Assembly: GCA_051295955.1 (NCBI GenBank)
Contig: JBPDWA010000001.1
Location: 552,077 to 616,076, forward strand
Direction: 5' to 3'
Length of the DNA stretch: 64,000 nt
Origin: Enterococcus faecalis_A
Lineage (GTDB): Bacteria > Bacillota > Bacilli > Lactobacillales > Enterococcaceae
The notes under the pieces are model-generated. The model saw nothing but the letters and a program-made list of their open reading frames with translations. It did no database searches and was not told the DNA's origin. The stretch's first letter is position 1. The number at the start of each line of letters is the position of its first letter. A program made the translations under genes and the position numbers. Of the stretch, positions 17,122 through 24,984 are shown piece after piece.

Positions 17122-18196
17122 ATAGAGCTCCTCCCTTTGTCTTTACGACTTTTTGTTCCTTCAGAACTTCAGTAACACCCTCAAATTCCTGTGTATTATT
17201 CACTGTTTCAATTCTGTATCGTTTAAAGGCAAACGCCCCTACAAAACCGGCAACTAAGCTAACGATAGTGATAATAACTACTGCTAGTGAGGTTGATTGA
17301 ACCGGGTTATTGCCGAATGTTACGAGTAAACCAGCCCAAGGGGTCGCCATTCCAGTAACTGGTATTTTTAAATTAAAAAAAGTTACTACAATTCCACTGA
17401 TCATTCCGGAAAAAAGATTCGTAACATATACCGGAATTGGATTTGAACTGATAATGTCTACTTGAGTTAATGGTTCAATCGCAACAGCTAAAGGTGTAGA
17501 AGCTGTGCCAAGTTTCAATTTTTTAAATAAAGCAGCATTAACGATTGAGCTGCCGTAGCAAGTTAAGGCTCCAACTGCCATAGGCACACCTGTTAGCCCA
17601 ATTAAGGCAGTAAGAACCATTGAACTCAATGGTGTCATGCCAACAATTGGAATAATGGCTCCTAAAATAGCGCCCATTACATATGGATTGCCAGCAACTG
17701 CACTTAAAATTGTTCCACCGATAATCTCTAGAACTTTGAGTACAAGCGGTTGGATCAAGCCAGATATCAAAGAAGCAGAGACTGGAATAACTAAAATTAC
17801 AACTAATAAATCAATTCCTTCAGGGATCCGCTTTTGTATTTGAACAACTACGAAAGATAAAAAATATGCGCTGATGAATGCTGGTAATAAACTAACCTTC
17901 ATCAAAGAGAGACCTAGAATAACTGAAAAGACTGGACTACAACCAAAGGTAAGCGGCACGAGTACACCTGCTGCTAAACCGCCTAAACTGCCCATTGTTT
18001 CACCAATTTTTGAAACATAGTTTAAATGAAAAACTCCACCTACTGCATAGCGTAAAAATGCTTCTGGCAAAAAAGTAGCACACGCTGCTCCTGACAAGGC
18101 ACTTAAAGACTTTTTACCTCTCGGCGCTTTAAAAGAGAAGAAAGACATGCCGCATAAAACTAAAACTAACATTAAAACACCTGATAACGTTTTCAT
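17108..18196 (-). CDS. PfoR-like PTS EIIC-fold membrane protein, candidate serine transporter
   Basis: Integral membrane protein of 362 residues, about nine or ten hydrophobic segments, resembling the PTS_EIIC_2 family that includes the clostridial PfoR protein (blocks AFLRYAVGGVFHLNYVSKIGE near residue 46 and IIPIVGMTPLSSMVLTALIG near 185). No EIIA or EIIB is present. Clustered with both serine dehydratase subunits, so transport of serine or a related compound is a reasonable inference, not shown. First gene of the operon; GGAGGCAG RBS. A charged cytosolic tail follows the last membrane segment. Confidence 0.75.
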   Translation of the reverse strand: MKTLSGVLMLVLVLCGMSFFSFKAPRGKKSLSALSGAACATFLPEAFLRYAVGGVFHLNYVSKIGETMGSLGGLAAGVLVPLTFGCSPVFSVILGLSLMKVSLLPAFISAYFLSFVVVQIQKRIPEGIDLLVVILVIPVSASLISGLIQPLVLKVLEIIGGTILSAVAGNPYVMGAILGAIIPIVGMTPLSSMVLTALIGLTGVPMAVGALTCYGSSIVNAALFKKLKLGTASTPLAVAIEPLTQVDIISSNPIPVYVTNLFSGMISGIVVTFFNLKIPVTGMATPWAGLLVTFGNNPVQSTSLAVVIITIVSLVAGFVGAFAFKRYRIETVNNTQEFEGVTEVLKEQKVVKTKGGALYERN

Positions 18197-18354
18197 TTCC
18201 GTTACTGCCTCCTTGATATTTGATTTTTAATAAACTAAAGTGTATTGAATAATAAAAATTTCATTACAATTAGAGACTATCAGTAAACATAAGTTTAGTC
18301 AATGAATATTTTTAACGCTTAGAACGGAATTGCTTTTCCATTAAAAAAGACTTA

Positions 18355-18374
18355 CAATGAAATTAATTTCATTG
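18355..18374. promoter_or_regulatory. 20-base perfect palindrome before the YheO-type regulator
   Basis: CAATGAAAT-TA-ATTTCATTG is a perfect palindrome ending 16 bases before the regulator's ATG. A related half site, AATTTCATTACAA, occurs at about 18258-18270 in the promoter region of the divergent serine operon. Likely operator of the adjacent regulator. Confidence 0.6.
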
Positions 18375-18390
18375 CAAAGGATGATCTGAT

Positions 18391-19071
18391 ATGGAACCAT
18401 ACTTACAGTTAAGTGAAGTAGACAAGCAAATTTTACATTCACATGCCTTAATGTTAGATGGCTTGGGGAATTTCTTTGGTAGTACTCATGAGGTAATTCT
18501 TCATAGTTTAGAAAATTTAGAAAGTTCAGCTATCAAAGTAATTAATGGTCATTATAGTAATCGGAAGGAGGGGGCGCCCATTACTGACTTAGCGTTAAAA
18601 ATGTTAAGTCAAGTAGAGAAGGATCACGATTACGCAGTGAGGCCTTACTACAATAAAAATCAAAAAGGCGTTATATTAAAATCTTCTACAATTCCCGTGA
18701 TCGGCGAAAATGAACGAATCATAGGTTTGATTTGTATCAATATGCATTTAGAACTGCCATTAATTGAACACCTGCAAAACATCTGTTCATTTAACCAGAA
18801 AAATAATATGACAGAAACCTTAAAAAATTCCGAACATTTTTCTGATAATATCGATGAATTAATTTATGCCTCGCTTGCTAAAGTTAAACAATCGGTAAAA
18901 AATGATTCTGCTGTCTCATTTATAAATCAAAACAAAGAAATTGTTACTCGTTTGTATGACCAAGGTATTTTTAATTTAAAAGATTCTGTTATTAAAGTTG
19001 CCGAGGAATTAGGAATTTCCAAGAATACAATTTACTTACACATTCGCAATCATAAAAAACAGATGGAATAA
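18391..19071 (+). CDS. YheO-type PAS and helix-turn-helix regulator
   Basis: Transcription factor of 226 residues. N-terminal PAS-like YheO domain (about 15-125, with IPVIGENERIIGLICINMHL) should bind a small ligand. The C-terminal HTH_22-type domain (about 165-222, VIKVAEELGISKNTIYLHIRNHK) binds DNA. Divergent from the PfoR-like/sdaAB/sdaAA/serS operon, so serine-dependent control of that operon is the simplest idea. The palindrome just upstream points to autoregulation. Confidence 0.82.
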   Translation: MEPYLQLSEVDKQILHSHALMLDGLGNFFGSTHEVILHSLENLESSAIKVINGHYSNRKEGAPITDLALKMLSQVEKDHDYAVRPYYNKNQKGVILKSSTIPVIGENERIIGLICINMHLELPLIEHLQNICSFNQKNNMTETLKNSEHFSDNIDELIYASLAKVKQSVKNDSAVSFINQNKEIVTRLYDQGIFNLKDSVIKVAEELGISKNTIYLHIRNHKKQME

Positions 19072-20169
19072 TTAAAATTACTTATATGAGTGAATGATTT
19101 CTCTAGTGTTCCTAACGGTAGAGGGCATGAAGTTTGATTAGGTGTTTCTCAAAACACAGCACTTTATGATGTTTTCGGTTGTTAACCGCATGGACCTTTT
19201 CAGAGCTGAAATTGAGACTGAGTACAGATAATTGTTAACTATCCATTTGAACTTGAAGCTATACGGGCTGAGATTAAGTTTTATTATTCAACGATAGAAT
19301 GCTCACATTCTAAAGTTAAAAATAGGACTTCTGTTTGGCTCTTCATTTGATTAACCTGAGCGCTTGCAGTTGCTTATCGATCCAAAACAGCTATAGTTTT
19401 TATACTAGGTAGCGGGTGGGTTAGAATTGTTAAACAATCAGCAGAAAGTTAAGAAACTGGCTTTTAAATTTTTGGTACATTACCGCTGATTTTTCAAAGC
19501 GGTCCTGCTGTTCCCGCACTTGTTTCATTTTTTAAAGTGTGAGAGAAATGTTTTTTAACTTTTGTCTCACACTCACTTTTTCTTCATTTGGGAATGACTA
19601 AAGATGTCCCAGCAATTAAAATGAAAGGTAAGGCAGGCTGAAACCGGAAAGGGTGTACTGTTTACCAAAATAACGAAAATGGAGCTGACCAACATTTGTT
19701 TAACTGATCGAAAGCGGAGGAAGCTATATATTCTAGCGAACTATTTCATATAAATAAAAAAGTCAATGCTCTAGTTCAGATAGAACTATCATGAATTTTT
19801 TACGAATTAATTCTTGGCTATACAAAGCAGCGATTAAAAGAGGAAAGATTTCCGCAAAGAAGATACTATTTTAGGAAGAAAATGGTTATAAGAACTATTT
19901 TTTATACTTGTTAAGTCAACTTTTTTAGCAGTTGGTAGGTTGCTAGCACACCATTTAAAATTGGCTGTTAACTTGTTGAAAACTATTTAGAGCTATAAAC
20001 GGTGGCAAAGTGCATCAAAGCAAAATCTATAAGACAAAAATACGCGTTCTCCAGTAACAGAAGGAGAAGCAGATTTTAGAAATATTCAGTTAAAAATAAC
20101 TGCAATTTTCAGATCATTTTTGGATGAAAAAGAAATGATAAATACTTGGTGAATTTTCGTAAATAGATT
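19072..20169. other. Gene-poor stretch of decayed sequence
   Basis: About 1.1 kb with no supportable gene. One terminator-like hairpin (19536-19582). A 31-codon frame from about 19791 (MNFLRINSWLYKAAIKRGK) has no family match and no RBS. I see no tRNA or insertion-sequence ends. Confidence 0.5.
19536..19582 (+). terminator. Terminator-like hairpin
   Basis: AGTGTGAGA (19536-19544) with TCTCACACT (19565-19573), then CACTTTTTC. Resembles other stems in the window built on GAGCGTG/GTGTGAG. Confidence 0.55.
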
Positions 20170-20198
20170 TTGACAAGTTCTTCAAAATAGTGTAGATT
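20170..20198 (+). promoter_or_regulatory. guaC promoter
   Basis: TTGACA (20170-20175), 17 bases, TAGATT (20193-20198). Confidence 0.7.
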
Positions 20199-20214
20199 AA
20201 CAGAGGTGTTTTAA

Positions 20215-20247
20215 AATGCGAACAATATATTGATTAATGTTCGTCTT
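20215..20247 (+). promoter_or_regulatory. Inverted PurBox pair (PurR operator) in the guaC leader
   Basis: CGAACAAT (20219-20226) and AATGTTCG (20236-20243) form an inverted pair. The CGAA and TTCG cores are separated by exactly 17 bases, the spacing of Bacillus PurR control sites. It lies just downstream of the expected transcription start, so bound PurR would block initiation or early elongation. A five-codon frame (MRTIY) starts at 20216 and overlaps it. Confidence 0.6.
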
Positions 20248-20286
20248 TTGCGTGTTTTTGCACCAATGAATAAGGGGGTAAAAGCT

Positions 20287-21264
20287 ATGAAAGTTTTTGA
20301 TTATGAAGATATTCAATTGATTCCTAATAAGTGTATTGTCAACAGTCGTGCAGAATGTGATACAACCGTCACTTTAGGCGACCATCAATTTAAAATGCCA
20401 GTGGTGCCAGCAAATATGCAAACCATCATTGATGAATCAATTGCCGCATTTTTAGCAGCTAATGGCTATTTCTATATTATGCACCGATTTGATGAAGACG
20501 CACGTCTCCCGTTTATTAAAAAAATGAAAGCCAAAGGACTAATTACTTCTATTAGCGTTGGTGTTAAAGAAAGTGAGTACTTATTTATAGAACAACTTGC
20601 ACAAGCTCAGTTAGTTCCTGATTATGTGACAATTGATATTGCTCATGGTCACTCAAATTCTGTGATAAAAATGATTCAACATTTGAAACAACAATTGCCA
20701 GAAACTTTTGTAATTGCTGGCAATGTCGGTACACCGGAAGCAGTACGGGAATTAGAAAATGCTGGTGCGGATGCCACGAAAGTAGGTATCGGTCCCGGGA
20801 AAGTCTGCATAACAAAAATTAAAACCGGTTTTGGTACGGGCGGTTGGCAATTGGCAGCTCTACGCTGGTGTGCGAAAGCTGCAAGAAAGCCTATAATTGC
20901 TGATGGTGGTATTAGAACCCATGGTGATATCGCCAAATCTGTTCGTTTTGGTGCAACGATGGTGATGATTGGTTCACTGTTTGCCGGCCATGAAGAATCT
21001 CCAGGAGAAACGAAAGTCGAAAATGGTATTGTTTATAAAGAGTACTTCGGCAGCGCTTCTGAATTCCAAAAGGGAGAAAAGAAAAATGTTGAAGGCAAAA
21101 AAATATGGATTCAACACAAAGGACATTTAGCAGATACTTTAGTTGAAATGCAGCAAGATTTGCAGTCTTCTATTTCTTATGCTGGAGGAGCCGACTTAGA
21201 AGCCATTCGTAAAGTCGATTATGTAATTGTTAAAAACTCTATTTTTAACGGAGATACTATCTAA
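20287..21264 (+). CDS. guaC: GMP reductase
   Basis: Converts GMP to IMP with NADPH, returning guanine nucleotides to the purine pool. 325 residues, the length of the Firmicutes GuaC form. The catalytic cysteine is in GIGPGKVCITKIKTGFG near residue 173, followed by the phosphate-binding PIIADGGIRTHGDIAKSV. The ATG at 20287 with AAGGGGGT upstream gives the standard MKVFDYEDIQLIPNKC start; the frame is open 57 bases further but that part is leader. PurR control is suggested by the PurBox pair. Confidence 0.93.
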   Translation: MKVFDYEDIQLIPNKCIVNSRAECDTTVTLGDHQFKMPVVPANMQTIIDESIAAFLAANGYFYIMHRFDEDARLPFIKKMKAKGLITSISVGVKESEYLFIEQLAQAQLVPDYVTIDIAHGHSNSVIKMIQHLKQQLPETFVIAGNVGTPEAVRELENAGADATKVGIGPGKVCITKIKTGFGTGGWQLAALRWCAKAARKPIIADGGIRTHGDIAKSVRFGATMVMIGSLFAGHEESPGETKVENGIVYKEYFGSASEFQKGEKKNVEGKKIWIQHKGHLADTLVEMQQDLQSSISYAGGADLEAIRKVDYVIVKNSIFNGDTI

Positions 21265-21822
21265 CTAGAATAATAAATGTGCAACATTCACAGAGCTGCC
21301 GGAAGTGCTATGCAGCAAGGACCTGTTAAAAGGAACAAGTACAAGCGCTGTATGAGCTGAGATTTTGAGAAAATTTACAATCATTTCTAGAAATCTCTTG
21401 GCTAAAATTCATGTTGGAATCCGCTAAGATAAATGAAAGAAGTACAACGTAAAGCTAAGGCAATCGTCAGGTACTAGAAATTTTCTAAAAATTAAATAAT
21501 AGGTTAACTGATTAAAAATGCAAAAGTAATTTTGAGACAGAGGTATCCCATTCTAAGTTTCAAGTGCCTCCCTGCTAGCAATGTAATAGTTAGTAGTTAA
21601 TGTGCTTGATTGAAAGGGAGCGATACTTCTGGCTCTTTTTTTCTTTTACGAGTTAAAGGCATCGTTAGGGGATTTTTAGCTTGGAAAGGCCTGATGTTAC
21701 ATAAAAAACAGGAAGTAAAAGATAACAAAGGACTATTCATTGAATGAATCAATTCGAAGTAGTTACTAGATTATGCTTAGATAGCGCTTGAAAAATTGTT
21801 TATCATTTTTTACTTTACCTAT
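21265..21822. other. Gene-free stretch
   Basis: No gene seen. A weak terminator-like stem (AAGGGAGC and GGCTCTTT with T run, 21614-21642) is the only structure I can point to. Confidence 0.45.
21614..21642 (+). terminator. Weak terminator hairpin
   Basis: GGGAGC and GGCTCTT around a 9-base loop, followed by T residues. About 350 bases after guaC. Confidence 0.4.
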
Positions 21823-21879
21823 CGTAGTAATTGTGATAAAGTATTTACAATGACAGGCGTAGTACGTTAATCGTAGTAC
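21823..21879 (+). promoter_or_regulatory. Three direct CGTAGTA repeats before the PadR gene
   Basis: CGTAGTA occurs at 21823, 21858 and 21872, the latter two as CGTAGTAC, 14 bases apart and just before the GGAGGTGAG RBS. Probable binding site for the PadR protein encoded next. Confidence 0.5.
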
Positions 21880-21893
21880 TTGGAGGTGAGCAA

Positions 21894-22226
21894 TTGATTG
21901 GCAGTGACGCAATCAGAGGATATAATGACACGTTTATTTTAAGTATTCTGTTAGCAGGCGATTCCTATGGTTATGCTATTTCAAAACAAATTCGCGAAAT
22001 TTCCCAGGGGGAATATTCTATCAAAGAAACCACGCTATATTCCGCTTTTAACCGCTTGGAGAAGAATGGTTATATTGAATCATTTCCAGGAGAAGTCACC
22101 CATGGTAAAAAAAGAACTTACTACAAAATCACCACAAACGGCAAACACTATTTAAATGAAAAACTACATGAATGGCAAGTAACCAAAGCTGTAGTTGAAC
22201 GGTTTGTAAAGGAGCTTGAAAAATGA
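21894..22226 (+). CDS. PadR-family regulator
   Basis: Small winged-helix repressor of 110 residues: RGYNDTFILSILLAGDSYGYAI is the family start and ETTLYSAFNRLEKNGYIE the recognition helix and wing. TTG start with GGAGGTGAG 6 bases upstream. Its stop overlaps the start of the next gene (ATGA), a pairing typical of PadR with a DUF1700-like membrane protein. The inducer is unknown. Confidence 0.88.
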   Translation: MIGSDAIRGYNDTFILSILLAGDSYGYAISKQIREISQGEYSIKETTLYSAFNRLEKNGYIESFPGEVTHGKKRTYYKITTNGKHYLNEKLHEWQVTKAVVERFVKELEK

Positions 22227-23209
22227 ATACCATCAAAAATTTTATCGACAGTCTTTTTTTAGGAATCAGTCAGACTGAAGCTACGGCTCAGTTGAAAAAT
22301 GATTTATTGGCAAGTGCCGAAGATCGTTACGAAGATTTAATCAGTCAAGGCAAGAACGAACAAGAAGTCATCGGTACAGTCATTTCTGAATTCGGCACTA
22401 TTGACGAACTCCTAGAAGAAATGGATCTGAATATTAACTTCTTTGGAGAAACTGGCGATGAGCTGGCTCCTCTGACAATTGAAGAAGCCCTGAATTATTT
22501 ACAAGTACATCGTAAAGCGGCTTTTCAAATTAGTTTGGGCGTCTTAGTTATTTTATTAAGCTTTAGTTTATTTCAAGGAGCTGTTGTCTTGGGTTCTGGA
22601 TTATTTAATGAATCGTTGAGTGCTGCGTTTATTTTCCTAGGGGCAGCTATTGGTGTGCCGTTATTTATCATAGCTGGGATAAAGATATCCAATACGGATA
22701 AACAACTTCAGGAACGTTTGATTCCAGCTGCTGTGAAACAAGAAGCCAAACAACAACGAGCGGCTTTCCAACCAACCTTTGTCTTTTGTATTACACTTGG
22801 TGTTATCTTGTGTATTGTAGCAGTTATACCTGTCATTATTTTTAGTGAAGGTCACCAAAGGGGAATTTTCAATGAATCATTTGGTGTATCACTATTATTT
22901 TTATTGGCAGGCCTAGGGGTCTTCTTCTTGATTTTTGGCGGCGTAATTATGAGTAGCTTTACCAAATTAGTGGAAGCAGACTATTTTATTTACAAAGGAG
23001 AGCGTTCCCACGGTTATACGGAAAAAGAGCAACGTTACGAGGAGCCTGCTTGGTTTAGAAAGTTAAATAAAGTCTATTGGTCAATCGTTTTGCTGCTTTA
23101 TTTTTGTCAAAGTTTTATTTTTAATCAATGGGCTTTCAGTTGGATTATTTTTCCGATCGCTGGTATTTTACGAGGGATTTTGAAAACTATTTTTCGTGAA
23201 GAAAAATAA
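22223..23209 (+). CDS. Membrane protein with DUF1700-like N-terminal domain
   Basis: 328 residues. The first 85 form a soluble helical domain (FIDSLFLGISQTEATAQLKND, then EVIGTVISEFGTIDELLEEM) of the kind found on PadR-linked permease-prefix proteins. Then come about five hydrophobic segments (around 97-120, 128-150, 187-210, 222-248, 290-325). Function unknown; partners of this type respond to envelope stress in some Gram-positives. Translationally coupled to the PadR gene. Confidence 0.75.
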   Translation: MNTIKNFIDSLFLGISQTEATAQLKNDLLASAEDRYEDLISQGKNEQEVIGTVISEFGTIDELLEEMDLNINFFGETGDELAPLTIEEALNYLQVHRKAAFQISLGVLVILLSFSLFQGAVVLGSGLFNESLSAAFIFLGAAIGVPLFIIAGIKISNTDKQLQERLIPAAVKQEAKQQRAAFQPTFVFCITLGVILCIVAVIPVIIFSEGHQRGIFNESFGVSLLFLLAGLGVFFLIFGGVIMSSFTKLVEADYFIYKGERSHGYTEKEQRYEEPAWFRKLNKVYWSIVLLLYFCQSFIFNQWAFSWIIFPIAGILRGILKTIFREEK

Positions 23210-23277
23210 TAGCAAGAATTTTGTGTAATAAATAAAATGAAGGCTGTTCATTATCGCTGAAACAGCTTAGCTAAGAA

Positions 23278-23312
23278 CTGTTGAGACCTGGAAATGACTC
23301 AGCAGATTTTTT
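23278..23312 (+). terminator. Terminator after PadR operon
   Basis: CTGTTGAG (23278-23285) and CTCAGCAG (23298-23305), one G-U pair, then ATTTTTTG. Confidence 0.65.
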
Positions 23313-23325
23313 GTCTGTGAAATAG

Positions 23326-23354
23326 TTGACAAGACATGAGAATTGGCTTACATT
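23326..23354 (+). promoter_or_regulatory. Promoter of the MocR-type gene
   Basis: TTGACA (23326-23331), 17 bases, TACATT (23349-23354). It excludes the in-frame ATG at 23336 as a start. Confidence 0.6.
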
Positions 23355-23383
23355 TTAATCATCCAATTATTGAGGTGAAGCTG

Positions 23384-24817
23384 ATGTGGCAATTGCCTGA
23401 AAAGAAACAAGGGCCGATTTATGTGGCTATCATGGAAATTATAATCGATAAAATTAAATCAGGAACTTTACAGCCGGGAGAGCCGCTACCTTCAGAGCGC
23501 AAACTGGCTAGTTGCCTACAGGTTAATCGTTCGACTGTAGTTCATGCTTTGGACGAATTAGTAGCGCTGGGGTGGATTGTCCGCAAACAAGGCAGCGGTA
23601 CGAGAGTTAATGAAGGAAAGTGGGGCCTTTTACTTACTCCCCGCACAGATTGGCGCCGATATTTAGAACAAAATGCCTTCAATCAACCCAATCCTTTTAT
23701 TGAAAAATTGGAAACAGCCGCCAAACAACCAACTGCGACCACTATAGATGCTTATACCGGTGAGCTACCGTTGGATTTAATTCCCAGTTTTGATTTTCCA
23801 TCATTAAGTTGGAAACAATTTTTACAAGAAGAACATCAAGATGATTTAGGCTATCAGCCTTTAAGAGAAGCAATTAGTCGTGTCACTGAAAAAGAATATG
23901 GGTTTTCACTACCTGAAGAACAACTATTGATTACTTCTGGTGCTCAGCAGGCGTTATTTTTAGTTCTACAAGCCTTGCTTCATTCTGGTGATAGCGTAGC
24001 AATTGAAGATCCTTCGTTTCTTTACTCTTTACCTATTTTTCAAGCAGCCGGCATTCGCTTGTTTGGTGTGAAGCTGGATCGTGGTGGGATTGATCTAGCA
24101 CATTTAGAACAAACGATTTTACAACATCGAATCAAAATGGTAATGGTTAATCCGTCCTTTCAAAATCCAACCGGCTCGGTAATGACGCTAAAAAGAAGAC
24201 AAGACTTAATTAAACTTTGTCAAAAATACCAAGTACCTATTCTAGAAGATGATGTATTTGGACAGCTCAGCTTTATTCCCATGGCAAAAATTCCGCCGTT
24301 AAAAAAATTGGACCCGGAGAATGTTCTTTACATTGGATCTTTGTCTAAATTGTTGGGTTCTACCACTAAAATCGGCTGGCTAAGTGCACCGGATTCAGTC
24401 AACCGTCAATTGGCGCAAGCACGAAAAATGATGGATATGTCCTTAAGTATTTTTCCGCAACTGTTGGCAACTTTAGCGTTAAACGATCCAAACTTTGCTG
24501 ATAAGATTCAGAAACTAAAAGAGCGATTAGCTACCAGAGCTGCTGCCGTTACACAGGTTTTTGAGATGTTACCGGAATGGGAAGTAGCTGAACCAAGGGG
24601 TGGTTTTTATTTGTGGGTGCGTTGGAAAAAGGGTCGCTTGAAGCAAGCGGACTGGGAACTGTTTTTACAAGAAGAACTGTTGGTGGCTCCAAGTTTTTTA
24701 TTCGGTGAACAACAAGATAGCTTACGCTTGAATTATTCCCGACTAGATGCAAAAACGTTAGCAGAATTCACAGAACGGATTCAACGTATTACCAAACAAT
24801 TACCTGCTGGCAGCTAA
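23384..24817 (+). CDS. MocR-type regulator (GntR helix-turn-helix plus aminotransferase domain)
   Basis: 477 residues. A GntR winged helix (about 10-75, with LQPGEPLPSERKLASCLQVN) is fused to a fold-type I PLP domain (about 110-470). The PLP lysine is in IGSLSKLLGSTTKIGW, the cofactor-contacting Asp/Tyr region in VPILEDDVFGQL, and NPSFQNPTG is typical. Such proteins (PdxR, GabR) control vitamin B6 or amino acid genes, usually a divergent neighbour; none is next to this one, so the target is unknown. ATG 23384 with GAGGTGA. Confidence 0.85.
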   Translation: MWQLPEKKQGPIYVAIMEIIIDKIKSGTLQPGEPLPSERKLASCLQVNRSTVVHALDELVALGWIVRKQGSGTRVNEGKWGLLLTPRTDWRRYLEQNAFNQPNPFIEKLETAAKQPTATTIDAYTGELPLDLIPSFDFPSLSWKQFLQEEHQDDLGYQPLREAISRVTEKEYGFSLPEEQLLITSGAQQALFLVLQALLHSGDSVAIEDPSFLYSLPIFQAAGIRLFGVKLDRGGIDLAHLEQTILQHRIKMVMVNPSFQNPTGSVMTLKRRQDLIKLCQKYQVPILEDDVFGQLSFIPMAKIPPLKKLDPENVLYIGSLSKLLGSTTKIGWLSAPDSVNRQLAQARKMMDMSLSIFPQLLATLALNDPNFADKIQKLKERLATRAAAVTQVFEMLPEWEVAEPRGGFYLWVRWKKGRLKQADWELFLQEELLVAPSFLFGEQQDSLRLNYSRLDAKTLAEFTERIQRITKQLPAGS

Positions 24818-24984
24818 GGGGGGGCTGGAGCCGCTGAAAGCAAGTCCCATCGAAAAAACAATTTAAAAACATTACTATTTATTGAACTTTTGCAAAAGCA
24901 TTATCAGATTACTTTCATATGCGGCGTCCTAATGCTATACTAAAGGAGATTAAAGCAAAAAATAACGAAATCGAGGTGCTTTCC

